Source: Planoprotostelium fungivorum
Taxonomy: Eukaryota; Evosea; Variosea; Cavosteliida; Cavosteliaceae
Reading direction: 5' to 3'
Length of the DNA stretch: 64,000 bases
Assembly (NCBI GenBank): GCA_003024175.1
Contig: MDYQ01000120.1
Span: 1-64,000, forward strand
Shown here piece by piece: positions 37,425-48,078 of the stretch; the first letter of the stretch is position 1, and the number at the start of each line of letters is the position of its first letter. A program made the position numbers and the translations under genes. Below the pieces are notes generated by a model, which saw only the letters and a program-made list of their open reading frames with translations, had not been told where the DNA came from and did not search any database.

Positions 37425-40400
37425 ATGCAATCCATACGACGAGCCAGATCTGGGCTAGTCGAAGGAGAGTCACTCTCTGATGTCTATTTGAAGAATTATG
37501 TTGACGGTCCTGCTATGGTTCACGTCACATTGGACGGTAAGATCCGCTTATGTCTTTCCTCTCAACATTTGCTCAGACAAACAATACGATACATTTGCTG
37601 AGGTTGATCTTGGACGAAAACAGCTCAAAAAAGATAATTCAGCCCCTTCCATCGTACTCAGCCCTTCTAAATGGTTAGGAAAACTCAGCAACAAGGATGA
37701 TGTGGAGGTGAACCTGCGTGCATTTGTGATGTGATCTCATCTCATTTAGTCTTCGGAAAGCCTTCTTTCCGATGAAGAAGATCACTCGCCCCGTCAACGC
37801 TCTAAATCGAACGAGAGGGCGAGTCTCCCCACCTCCTCCACCTCCTCTGACATCATCCAGATCGACCGCTTCAGCAAAGTCTTCAGCTTGTCCAAACTGA
37901 CTCAAGGATCGAGAGTGCCCGCCCCTCCTCCCCCTCCCGCCGAACGAACCATCATCAGGAAGCTCAGCGGCACCGATGACAAGAAGTTGTCCCTCTCCGG
38001 GCTCCTTCCAGATTCCACTCAAGTGTATCCCAAGTCAACGAAGGACTCTGGCTTCATCTACATCGCTTCCCCTCGAGGTGAATCAAAGGAGAAGCATCGC
38101 TGATGTGAACAGAGGGAACAAATATTCCGGTGCCTCCACCGAAACCCCCGACGAAGAGAGGAGAGACGGGGAAGAAGGGATGGACGGAGAAGGAATTTGT
38201 GAGAAGGATAAGGAACTTGGAGGAGGAGATCAGAATGGGTGAGGGCTTCAAGAGGGCCCTCAGAGAGACCATGCAGTCTCAGATTGATTTCCTCAAGATG
38301 GAACAGGATCTAGATCGAGAGAAGGTGTGTCTCTCTATCCTGTCTCTCGTCTGTCATCACTGTCCTTCGTGTGTCTATCGTTTCATACCGTGTAATCTGT
38401 GATGATGGAGATCATCTGTGCGATGAGAGGAGTGCATTAGATGATGACACGATGAAAGATGACGAGATTGGAGAGAGAGTTAACGACCAGGAGGAAGGAG
38501 ACAGAAAACCGAGATCGTCTGAGTCGGGAATGGAATGTATCAGAAGAAGATCTCTTGGCTTCGTTCAAACCAGACACTCCTCCTTTGGCCATCCGTGAAT
38601 TGTCTCTCAGTGAGTCCACCTTCTCATCGCAATGAGAATGGCTGATTGTAGACAGGTGGAAATGTGATGGACGATAAGAGAGGAGTGCTCCTGTTCGAAA
38701 AGTCGTACATCACACCAAACGTGATCGCCAAACAATCAGCCATGACCAAGAAGCTCAAGAGACAGCTGGCCATGGAGAGACAGAAATTGGACGGAATCGA
38801 GAGGTCCAGACAGGACCGTCTCAGCTTCATGAAGAAGTTGGAAGACACCATCACTGCATCGATTGATCGACACAAGGTGACAGATCCCTCCTCTCTCCAC
38901 TCAATTTCTGCAGGAAGAGAAGATCTTCCTCGACCAACTGAAGGAAGAGAGGATCTTTTTGGATCAACTCAGTTACCTTCCCTCCACCAAGCAGGCAAAG
39001 TCGATTTCATCTGAAACCATCCGCACCCCTGAGGAAGAACAAGTGTGTTATCATTTGAATATTCCATACGCTACGACATCATTTCTTCACGATTGGATAG
39101 ATACTACGATGACGTGTGATGACATAGGACAGGTATCTAGACAGTTGGAGGAAGTGAACAGACAGGTGGATAGTCTGACAAAATCGACGGCGAGATTGGC
39201 GGAGCAAGTGAGCACGGACCAGAAACAGTTGGAGACCATGCAAGAGCAAGGAAATGCCTTCGAGAAGGAAGCCGAACAGAAGAGTACTGTCATCCAGTCC
39301 AACATCGTCATCCTGGAAGAAGCCCTCAAATCGATCGAAATGCTCCTGGAAGAGGTGATCTACATCGATGTAGATGATCCACTGAGATGATGTCAGGCGA
39401 AGGCGTTGAACGAGAGCATCAACAACCTGAACGTCCAGATCGTCGATCTACGCACACAGATCGATCGTCACAAGATGGAGAGAGAGGAGAACCGAGAGCA
39501 GATCTCCAAGATGGAGGCACAGATCCGTCTCCAGTCCAAGCAGATGGAAGACTCCCTCAGAAACTTTGAACAGCTGACGGCCACGAGGGATCACAAGATC
39601 AAGTCGTTAGATGCAGAGATCAGCAACCTCACCGAGAGATTATCAGACGAGAGGGAGAGACTGAAGAACACGGAACAGACACTGGAGAGGGAGCGACTGC
39701 AGGCACAGAAGGCCCTCGAAGAGCTCAACGGATACCTGGAAAATGCGCGGGCAGAACACGAACATTCCAAGAAGATTTGGGCGGGAGAGAAGGGAATCAT
39801 GGAGGGTAAGATGGCGGAATTGAGAGAAGACCAAGCGGCCCTGGTACAACTCCGAGCACAGCATGAAGTACTCAAGACCATACACGAAGAAGATCTACAG
39901 AAGCTTCAGAAGGCGAAAGAGACAGAGATGCTCAACATCCAACTCCAAGCAGACATCGAAGATCGAGAGAAGGTGATTGCAGACATCAAGGCAGAGAGGG
40001 AAGAGAAGGTGGCCCAACACGAGTCTGAGAAGGTGGGAGAATAGAGGAATGAAGACTGAAGATGAACAGAGTGCATTCCAAGAGCAGATCGATCACCTGC
40101 GCAATCAATCTGAGGAAGCACGCAACGTGGCCACACAGAATCGCATCGACTTTGAAATGAACGTTCTGTCCATGCAGGGACAGTTGGACGCGGCAGAGAG
40201 AAAGGCGGAAGAGGAGAAGAGAAACTGCGATCTCATCCGAAACGAATTAGAGGTAGCCAAGCACGTCAACGAGCAGGCCAGGAACCAGCAGTACATCATG
40301 GACAGTGCGGCCAGGGAAGGACTGTCGAGACAATTAGAGAGACAGCTGGATGAATACAAGGCCCTCAGTGAACAGGTGAGAGGAGGGAGGGGATCGAACT

Positions 40401-42076
40401 GAAGATTTCAGATGGCATCGATTCAAGCGGAAAAGTGGGCGGAGAAAGAGAAACACACACAGGAGCTCAGCACCTTACGTCTGTCCCTCGAATCTGCGAA
40501 TGCGGAGGTGGAGGCGAAGACCCAGCAGAACGAGAGTCTGGCACAGAAGCTGAAGGAGATGGAAGACAAGTCCATCAAGTGGACCCAAGAACATCAGCAG
40601 CTGCAGGACATGATGGCCACCTCAGAGGAGAAAGACAAGGCTCTTGCCGTATTACAGAAGCAGCTCGATCAGGTGATCGATTCGTTCGTTTCATTGTACC
40701 GACCCTATCGTGAAACCATTCATCTCAAGAGAAACAGACAAATGCTTCTCTGGAGGAAGAGACACAGAGAGCACGAACGACCAAGGAGGAACTACTGTCC
40801 ACGAACGTGAAGCTGAGAGACATCGAAGCGAGCAACCTTCAGATGCAAGAGGCCATCAGCCGATCCCCTCCTCCCTCCGCCATCGCTCAATTCAAGCACG
40901 AGGTGACTCATCTCAATGGAATCGATCATCTGAGAGGGACAGGTCATCCAGTTGAGACAGCAACTCATCGAGAAGGAGAACGAGAGCAACCGACTGAGAG
41001 AAGAACACGCCCAGGCCGTGAGAAGGATGGAGCTCTTCCAAGAGAGATCCGACTCGGGCAGTGCGACAACCATGACGAACAACCTCCGAGAGGAAGTGAA
41101 GAAGCTGAGGATCGACCTCCGCACTGCCTTCGACGAGCTATCGAAAGAGAAGAGACAGAAGGTGAGACGCCAGAGAGATCCAACTGAAAGGGGCAGGCCG
41201 AAGTAGAGAGCAGGCTGCAGACACGAATGGCCGAGTTGGAGCTACTGCAGGCCTCACTGAAGGGACTGCAGGAGAGATCCACTCTCTACGCGAAGAACCT
41301 CGTCAGTGCTGTAGATCAGAGACACGCAGCTCAGGTGAGGAGAGTGGAAGTGATTTCGATTGACGATAGCAGGTGACCTCTTTAGAGGAGAAGCTGAGGA
41401 ACGTCACGGGAGAGATGCTTCAACCGCCTTCTGAGGACAGCATGACGGCGAGAGAGGCCGAACTCTACCAGAAGTTAGAGAAGGAAGGACAGCTCGTCAG
41501 ACAGCTACACTTGGCGGTCAGAGAGCTAACGGACGAGAGAGATCGCCTTCTGGGACTCCAGACCGAGACGGAACACGAGTCGTCTCTGGGTGAGAAGAGA
41601 TCGAGCGTCGGATGTCTGAAGAGAGACAGAACCTTCCAGTCCGGTGAAGATCAACAGGATCCCATCCACAGAGATCGTAGAGAGTGCCATGGAGAAGGAG
41701 TTATACGATCTGAGGGAGTGGAAGAGCCGAACGGAGGACTTCATCTTTGAAATGGAGAGGGCCAAACTGCATGGTATCACCAATTCTGAATATCTCAAGA
41801 ACGTCGTTCTCAAGTTCTTGGTCACAGATGATGCAGAGAAGGAGGTAATGGTCCCTCGATCGTACCGCAAGAGATGACATCTCGCAGAAACTTTTACCTG
41901 TCATCGCAAGCATCTTGCAGATGAACACAGAAGACGTCAACAAGATTAAATCGGCTGTGGCCAAGAGACAGCAACAGGTCTCTTCAGTCCCCTCCGGTCT
42001 CTTCAAATTGTCCCAGTTTGCGGTCAACTTGGCCCAGAACAAATCGACGAGGAAGTTAGAACCACCAAAGAAGTAG
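37425..42076 (+). CDS. GRIP-domain golgin (long coiled coil, Golgi tether)
   Basis: Golgins of this class tether vesicles at the trans-Golgi and bind Arl1-GTP through the C-terminal GRIP domain. The GRIP domain is clear: ITNSEYLKNVVLKFLVTD (with the conserved Tyr needed for Arl1 binding), then across an intron KLLPVIASILQMNTEDVNKI (about 41775-41960). Before it, most of 38660-41700 is heptad coiled coil, for example QLEEVNRQVDSLTKSTARLA. The N-terminal 300 residues are disordered and Ser/Pro-rich with PAPPPPPAERT and PPPKPPTKRG, which might bind SH3 or EVH1 domains. The ATG at 37425 gives MQSIRRARSGLVEGES. The TAG at 42074-42076 is followed by AATAAA at 42174 and 42184. About 14 short introns were placed. 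The subtype (golgin-245 or golgin-97 like) is not decided. Confidence 0.88.
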
Positions 42077-42416
42077 AGAGTTTTGTATATAGAAGAGAAG
42101 CTCGATAAAGTGGTGCGGAGGTTTCATTTAGTAATCCGACTCTGTTCCTCTTGTTCTGCCGGAATGAGAAAAGAATAAAAGATAATAAAAGACAAAAGTT
42201 GATAGGTAGCGGGGCATGAGAACGTGGATGTTTAACGGAAGAAGTCACGGTAAGAACAGAGGAAGGAACACACTGAAAGGCCGTGGAAACTTCGATATAC
42301 GTGTCAGCTCTCGCAACACTTCGGGTTCAAGCCAACAGCCAACAACAGCCATCACTCAAATCTCTACACGCAATCCTCTTCAGTACCAAACGTTATCCAC
42401 ACCATAAGATTTTAAC
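42077..42416. other. Intergenic with poly(A) signals
   Basis: Two AATAAA hexamers (42174-42179 and 42184-42189) lie about 100 bases after the golgin stop. The remainder should hold the promoter of the next gene. A 63-codon frame at 42216-42407 has no family resemblance and was not called. Confidence 0.45.
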
Positions 42417-43401
42417 ATGCCTCACTACCAAGGAAAAGACTACATCCTGCAAGTCAAAGCAGGCACAGACCTCAACAACCTACAGATCATCAAGGTCAAC
42501 GCAGAGGGCAGTCCTCTCGTTGTCGATTCTCCTCACTTCACCGGTCGTATTGCCGTTCGAATCCTCGGTTTCGACGGTCTGACGCCTAACGGAGAGGCTC
42601 CCATCAACAATTCCCCATACTTTAACGGCACACAGAGGTGATTGCGGTTTCATTTTCCACGTCATAGCACCTCTCCGTCCCCTCACACCCTTCAGACTCT
42701 TCTCTATCCAAGTGCAGGGACGTTTCAAGAATCCCACCACTGCCGACGATTTGTTCTGGGGCATCGACTTCGACCAGAAGTTGAGCATTCCACGTCTGGC
42801 CGATGTTGCCCTCAAGTTTGTCCAACACACCATCGATCCTTCTCTCGAGTGCGATCTCCACGCCGACAAGCCCTGGTCCAGATCTCCTCTCATCGCCACG
42901 ATGAACACCGTGTCCATCATGAATCTGTCGGGTAACACTGCCGTTCGCCCCGATGCACCTGCACCCCTCCCTCCCTGGCCTTCACCACAGGGACAGCACG
43001 TCGAGGAGAACACCGCCGCAGGTATCCCCCAGAACCACAAAATGGAGACCTCAGAGAGAAGAAAATACCTCAAGGATCCCGCCCACCGTCAGGCCGTTCA
43101 GGTCCTCCCCTCTCAAGTGTACGACTTTGACTTTTTCAACCCCTTCCTCGACTTCGAAAACTTCCAGATCAAATTCCCCGCCGTTCACTTCAGCATGAAC
43201 ATCATGAAGTACTACAACGGAGAGGTGAGAGCATCCCATCGCATGCAGTCAGCTGATGGACATTAGCCCCTGAGATACGCTTGCAAGTCGAGAGACCACA
43301 AGACAACCTTTTTCGTCACTCAATTTGAGTTGGTCGAGGCCAGGCCAAAGAGCTCCGTCACACCGTCCGGTGCCACTGCCACTGCCCCAAAACCCCTCTA
43401 A
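42417..43401 (+). CDS. DUF1769-type protein
   Basis: The function is unknown. After joining three exons the protein is about 280 residues. It begins MPHYQGKDYILQVKAGTD and carries FSIQVQGRFKNPTTADDLFW, then GIDFDQKLSIPRLADVALKF, IDPSLECDLHADKPWSRSPL and YDFDFFNPFLDFENFQIKFP. The FxxQxxGRFK...DDLxxGxDFD...DPxLExDxxADKPW...SPL pattern is what I recall of the fungal DUF1769 family, whose members also bind no known cofactor. No signal peptide or membrane segment is visible. The TAA is at 43399-43401. Assignment to DUF1769 is from memory of the family pattern. Confidence 0.72.
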
Positions 43402-43750
43402 GCTCATCCTTCTTCAGAGACATAAAAATGTACCGCATCATTCCTTTCTCTCTGCTCCATCTTGTCGTGTCTTGCGATACCATCATCGCACCGTTGCGTC
43501 ATCGCGGCAAGTTCGGCACAACTAAACTTCAGATAGAATCACTATGGATATTGACCACACTCTGTCAGTGCAAGATAATGAATACCCATTGGTATCGACG
43601 GCACGAAAGAAAGATTACATACGCTCCTTTTATTCGATCTATCCTGTACAGCCAAAGAGTGAACGATGGACGATGATGCAGCTCTACTCTTACACTCTTC
43701 ACCTCCTCTTCTACCTCTCTCCTCCCTCTTCTACCTTTCTCCTCCCTCTT
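43402..43750. other. Convergent 3' intergenic region
   Basis: This lies between two genes that end toward each other. No coding sequence is supported. The right part is a 20-base tandem repeat described separately. Confidence 0.45.
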
Positions 43751-43770
43751 CTACCTTTCTCCTCCCTCTT
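43701..43770. repeat. 20-base tandem repeat across a stop codon
   Basis: The unit CCTCCCTCTTCTACCTTTCT occurs at 43721-43740 and 43741-43760, with a diverged copy at 43701-43720 and half a copy at 43761-43770. The stop codon of the minus-strand gene (43751-43753) lies inside the second perfect copy. Confidence 0.85.
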
Positions 43771-44671
43771 CTTGTAGAACTCTTCCCAGTTGGACCAAAG
43801 CCTGAACCTCTTCAGGTGTGCACATGTCCGTCATGGTCCTCCTGATCTTGAGGCGGGTCTCTGTTGCGTCCAGAGAGTTCTGAGAGACAAAGTTGGTCAT
43901 CTGGTGCACTAGCCTCTCCACGTCGGTAGATGAGCGATCTCTGGCCTTGTCCGCCTTGTCCTTGGCAAGGAAGAGGACCAACTTGGACTGCTCTTGTTGC
44001 TGCCTCTCGAGGCGTAGGAGAGACTCTGCGATGATCTCCAGGTGATCGAGTTGGGATTTCTTGGCGAGGGTGGCAGGTGGAGGAATGGCCTCTGATTCTT
44101 CACCGAGGTTCTTCCCGTTGAGTTTCTCGACGGCTTTAGTGGCCTGTTTCCTCTTCGAGACCACCTTGATTGGATTAGAATGGAGTTCAGAGATCACTTG
44201 ACCTTCGTCGTCCTTTTGTGTGAAGAGAAAGCGGACTCGGAAGTAGGATCCCTCGTGTTGGGATGAGAGAACGTTGATCTTGATCTCTACAGAGGCATGA
44301 TTTCCCTCTTCGTTGATGTGCGTCACGTGTTCCAGGGGTGACGAGCGAGGTGCCTCTACTTCTCTGCCGGCCGAGCTGGGCAACTTCCTTTTCTTTCGGC
44401 TGACATGCTCCTCCTCGAGATCGTCGTCGTAAAACAATTTGATGTGGATATCTATGTCATGGAAGGACATACCGTCTGCTGCAAGTCCAATGATGAATGG
44501 GATAGCTTTGGCAACAACGTGGAGTTCTGTCTCTACTCCGTTCTGTCGGAAGTGATCTTGGGCGATCGAGGTTTGTTCATCGATTGAGAATTCGATCTGA
44601 TTCATTGTGTCGTGCTTGGAATGTTCTGGCTTTTCGTCGCAGGCAACACCGTTGTTGCCTTTTCTTGACAT
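43751..44671 (-). CDS. Nuclear protein, possible Ig-fold transcription factor
   Basis: A single-exon frame of 306 residues starts MSRKGNNGVACDEKPEHSK. It has an ordered middle with ELHVVAKAIPFIIGLAADG and SYFRVRFLFTQKDDEGQ, a basic segment SRKKRKLP that looks like a nuclear localisation signal, and SNPIKVVSKRKQ. The last pattern resembles the end of Ig-fold DNA-binding domains (p53-like, or the amoebozoan CudA type), but this is only suggestive. The C-terminal third is helical and charged (RLERQQQEQSKLVLFLAKDK) and may dimerise. The frame ends in a 20-base tandem repeat, so the last residues (EEGGER) may vary between strains. Function is not assigned. Confidence 0.65.
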   Translation of the reverse strand: MSRKGNNGVACDEKPEHSKHDTMNQIEFSIDEQTSIAQDHFRQNGVETELHVVAKAIPFIIGLAADGMSFHDIDIHIKLFYDDDLEEEHVSRKKRKLPSSAGREVEAPRSSPLEHVTHINEEGNHASVEIKINVLSSQHEGSYFRVRFLFTQKDDEGQVISELHSNPIKVVSKRKQATKAVEKLNGKNLGEESEAIPPPATLAKKSQLDHLEIIAESLLRLERQQQEQSKLVLFLAKDKADKARDRSSTDVERLVHQMTNFVSQNSLDATETRLKIRRTMTDMCTPEEVQALVQLGRVLQEEGGER

Positions 44672-45099
44672 TTTCCCACACGGATGTGTAGATGAGCCAT
44701 CAAAAGATGATTATATTATTATTTGGACAAGAGGAGCATACAAGATAGCCGGCATCGAAGGAAGTTCCCAAGGACATGGAAGATACATTTAAAGGTGAGA
44801 GAAGGAAGTGCAGGAGAGGTTCGATTTACGATCTTTTGTGATCATCAGCCTGGTGTGACATCACTCTCACGTCTATCTTAGTTCGATGACGGTCGACCCG
44901 AACATGTAGATGAGACGATAATAAAATGACGACGTCTTCGATCCAATGGCTTTATTGGCTGATTGATGAGACATACGGCTTCCGTAACCGTCTCTTTTAT
45001 CCATCACAATACCGACACAATGTGAACATCAATGTAAGCTCTCATCGTTTGCTCCCATCACCTTCTATCACAACAGTTTCTGCTGGTATCTGTAACAGT
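44672..45099. other. Intergenic, promoter side of nuclear protein gene
   Basis: This stretch holds the upstream region of the minus-strand nuclear protein gene and the 3' flank of the Mpv17-like gene. A plus-strand frame from 44926 with a GTAAG site is present but overlaps the neighbour and shows no family resemblance. Confidence 0.4.
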
Positions 45100-45954
45100 T
45101 CAATGAAAATAGCTAGCCATCCCAATTACCTCCTCCTGGACACGATTGCACACAAATGAAAAGTAGATGTTCCAGAAGAAGGAGACAGTAGACATGAAGA
45201 GAGGACGGTAGGCGAGGGGAACCATGCGGAAGTTGATGACAGCAGCGAGGGGAAAGAGCATGTAACCAGCCTTCAGTGATGGCCACAGATTATCTTCCAC
45301 TTTCTTCACTGCTAACTGAGGGCTACGACTCTCTAATAAACCGATATAGAACAATGCGGCTGTATCATTTCAACACGATGATCAGTCAAGGACGGACCTG
45401 AAGTGGCGCTGGGTGCCCAGATGATCTGATCGAATATCCACTTCTTCATGGTGGCTGAAGGACCAACGAAGATGCGATCCAGAAACATGAAATACTTCAG
45501 AGGTTCAGTGGTGATGGACGCGATGTTGATCTCACGTAGTGCATGCTAAGGGCCGACCAAGTGCCTGCCACTGTGACCATTCGGAAGAATCTCTCCCAAT
45601 CGAACCCTCCCTCTTCCTCTTCCTCATCGTCCTGGCTGATGCTCTGTGCCACGACGTCTCCTGTGGAAATCTCAGATGTTGATCGTAGAAGAGTGATGTG
45701 TCACCTGCTGCCATCAAGATGATAGCAGTGAGCATCTTGTTTTTGATGGGATCACTCTCAAGTGTCCGTTGGTACAATCTGAGCAAAGACATTCCCCTCT
45801 CTTTCATAGCAGAAAAGACATCGTTCGTAGGGGGTGTCGATTGTGATGTTGTATGATGTCGAACCGTAACACGAGGTCTGTTTAGAGCTGTCATAGGTGT
45901 TTTGAAATGCTGTGGCGAGTTGAAATGTGGTAGGCTTAGTGTTCTGAATGTCAT
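45100..45954 (-). CDS. Mpv17/PMP22 family membrane protein
   Basis: This family comprises four-helix membrane proteins of mitochondria and peroxisomes. Four exons join in frame to give MFLDRIFVGPSATMKKWIFD, QIIWAPSATS, then ALFYIGLLES and the family signature DNLWPSLKAGYMLFPLAAVI followed by NFRMVPLAYRPLFMSTVSFF and WNIYFSF. The ATG at 45954 gives MTFRTLSLPHFNSPQHFKTP, which is basic and acid-free and looks like a mitochondrial presequence; an ATG at 46017 is an alternative. An acidic stretch QDDEEEEEGGFD precedes the second helix. The stop is at 45100. The exact transport role of this family is debated. Confidence 0.87.
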
Positions 45955-46282
45955 ATTAGATTGATGTGATTGTGTGATGATCGACGGGACACAGAGAGGT
46001 CCATACAGCATTGACAAAAGACTTTCATCGATGTGAACTGAACGTGAATCACCTTCGAGTGAGATGAATCATTGTCGTGATGATGTGATCGCTTCTGTAG
46101 AGGCAACCGAATAAAATAGTTGGTGTTGAAATCTCTGTGAATAGCAATCGCACGCATGATGGAGAGATCATGGTGGAAGGAAGGTTGCCGAACATTAGAA
46201 TATTTTATTCTCTCTCTGTACTTCGTCTAGTAAACGACAGCCAGATCTCAACATGTCATGATCCATCAGCTCCCTTCCCTGG
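45955..46282. other. Intergenic between two minus-strand genes
   Basis: No coding sequence is supported. TTTATT at 46203-46208 (AATAAA on the minus strand) is well placed as the poly(A) signal of the G3BP-like gene. Confidence 0.4.
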
Positions 46283-47873
46283 CTAATGGTTCCCGCTCGC
46301 TCTCAGTCCTCCTCCTTCTCCGCTCGTGGCGTTGATGTTGCTCCTTCCCCTCCCTCCTCTGCTCTCTCCTCTTCCTTCTCTTCCCTCTCTGTTCTCCACT
46401 CTTCCTTCTCTTCCCTCTCTGTTCTCTCCTCTTCCTTCTCCTCTTCCTCCTCCTCTCCTCTTCTCTCCCCTGAAGCTGCCTCCCTCTCCTCTCACAGTGT
46501 TCCCCTCTCTGCTGTTGTTCTCTCTTGGTCCACGCTCTTCTCTGGGTCCACGTTCCTCTCGAGGTCCACGCTCTTCTCTGGGCGTGCGCTCTCCCCTTGC
46601 ACTTCCTCCTCTGCCTCTCCTGTCCTCTGCTCCTCGTCAGCTCTTCACTTCTGTGACAGGTTCTCACCTCCTCTCGGCTGGTTGTAGTCCCTGGGTGGCT
46701 GGTTGGGCCTGGGTGCCTTTCCTTCTTGAGAACCGGCAGTGGGGGCGGGCTGTTTGGCCTTGGCTGGCTCCTCTACAGGTGCAGGTGCAGGTGTGGCATC
46801 CTTGGCGTTGAACAACTTGGAGGCCCAAGAGCTTCCGACCTTCTTCTCCTCGGGCTTTGTCGTTGTAGACGAAGCGGGGGGCTGAGTCGTGGGGGCGGTG
46901 GTGGGCTGGCTCGTTGTAGTGGGAGCAAGTTGGCTCGTTGTGGTAGGCTGGGGTGCCTTCACGGGTTCGACGGGCTTGGTCTCCTGCTTCTCGACGGACT
47001 TCTCGGCGGGCTTCTCTGGAACGGCCTCAGCGACGACGGGTTGGCTCGTTGTAGTGGGCTGAGGTGGGGTGACGGGGGCTGGGGCCGGTGCGGGTGTGGT
47101 GGCGGGTGGGGGCGTGTGAACACCGTTGGACTGGTTGTCCTTGTTGACTTCCTTCGTCACCTCTGGCACAGACACGGGAGCAGCTGTCTCCTCAACTACA
47201 TCATCGGAGGTGGGCTGCTGCTCTGAGAAGCATGAGCGATCAAGTTGCAGGATGAGGAGATGAGGTGACTCACCCTGTTGGAGGATGACCTCGATGGAGT
47301 CCTCATCGATGTAACGGAAGACGTGATTGAGGACGTAGAAACCAGATTGCTGAGGGGCGAGAAAGAAGGTCTCGGCGAACTTTCTGGGTCTCTGCTCACG
47401 GAGAGAAAGTTGTCCCATCAGGAGGAGCATGATACCTCCATCGAGAGAGGGCTGAGAATCGATGACAGTGATTTCTACGGCACTGTCTTTATAGTCCATG
47501 GTGCTGAACTTGTTTTGGATCTCCTATGCTCTGTTAGATTATATCTTTAATGGAAAATGTGAAGATGGCTGATAGTGTGAATATTATGAATGTATCGTGA
47601 ATGTGCAGACAGTCGTGAATGATTTAGTAATTCATAGAAGATGTATTGTGAAAAATGCATCGATTGGAGACATACCTGATGACCGAAAGAGGACTGAGCT
47701 GGGTCCTTTCCCTCGACACCCCAAGTGAAGACAGAGTTATCCTTGTAAAAGAGATGTAACTCGTCAGGTGCTTGAGTGAGTTTCTTGTAGTAGGCGTTAG
47801 CGAAGGAGTTACCGACTAACATGTGAGCCTTGGAATTGCCATTGGCTTCTTCTGATGCAGTGTTGTGGGCCAT
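46283..47873 (-). CDS. G3BP-like stress-granule protein: NTF2-like domain plus RGG tail
   Basis: G3BP proteins nucleate RNA granules. The first two exons encode an NTF2-like domain: MLVGNSFANAYYKKLTQAPD, LHLFYKDNSVFTWGVEG, then GIMLLLMGQLSLREQRPRKF, AETFFLAPQQSGFYVLNHVF and RYIDEDS. A long Pro/Thr/Ala-rich linker follows with repeats of PQPTTTSQ, then SSWASKLFNAKDA. Reading straight on stops at SQK, but a 35-base intron at about 46624-46658 (GTGAG...GAG) opens a frame of Arg-Gly motifs, three copies of PREERG and later REGREGR, ending SGNH at a TAG at 46283. No RRM is visible between linker and RGG tail, unlike animal G3BP. The first ATG, 47873, gives MAHNTASEEANGNSKAH. The domain call is firm; the tail depends on that last intron, whose acceptor is not CAG. 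Confidence 0.82.
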
Positions 47874-48078
47874 TATTTCAATCGTGATCTTTTGTTGAAC
47901 GAATAGAAGTTTATCAGACGAGAGACAGCCTCAATTTCGATACAATAAGTTTGAGGTCGTTCAGCCCCTAGTACTCAATCAGAAATGTATGTTAAAATGA
48001 AAGATGATACACTTCTGAAAGATGAGCGGATAGACATACATATAAGAATATTTCAAAAGTCTCACCTAATTGAGTAAG

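Noticed and set aside
42216-42407. 63-codon frame between golgin and DUF1769 genes
   Set aside because: It begins among poly(A) signals of the golgin gene, has biased composition and no motif.
44926-45159. 77-codon plus-strand frame with a GTAAG site
   Set aside because: It overlaps the end of the Mpv17-like gene on the other strand and has no family resemblance.
46266-46667. 133-codon Arg-rich minus-strand frame and a Ser/Pro-rich plus-strand frame
   Set aside because: The spliced G3BP-like RGG tail explains this region better; both alternative frames are by-products of its purine-rich strand.
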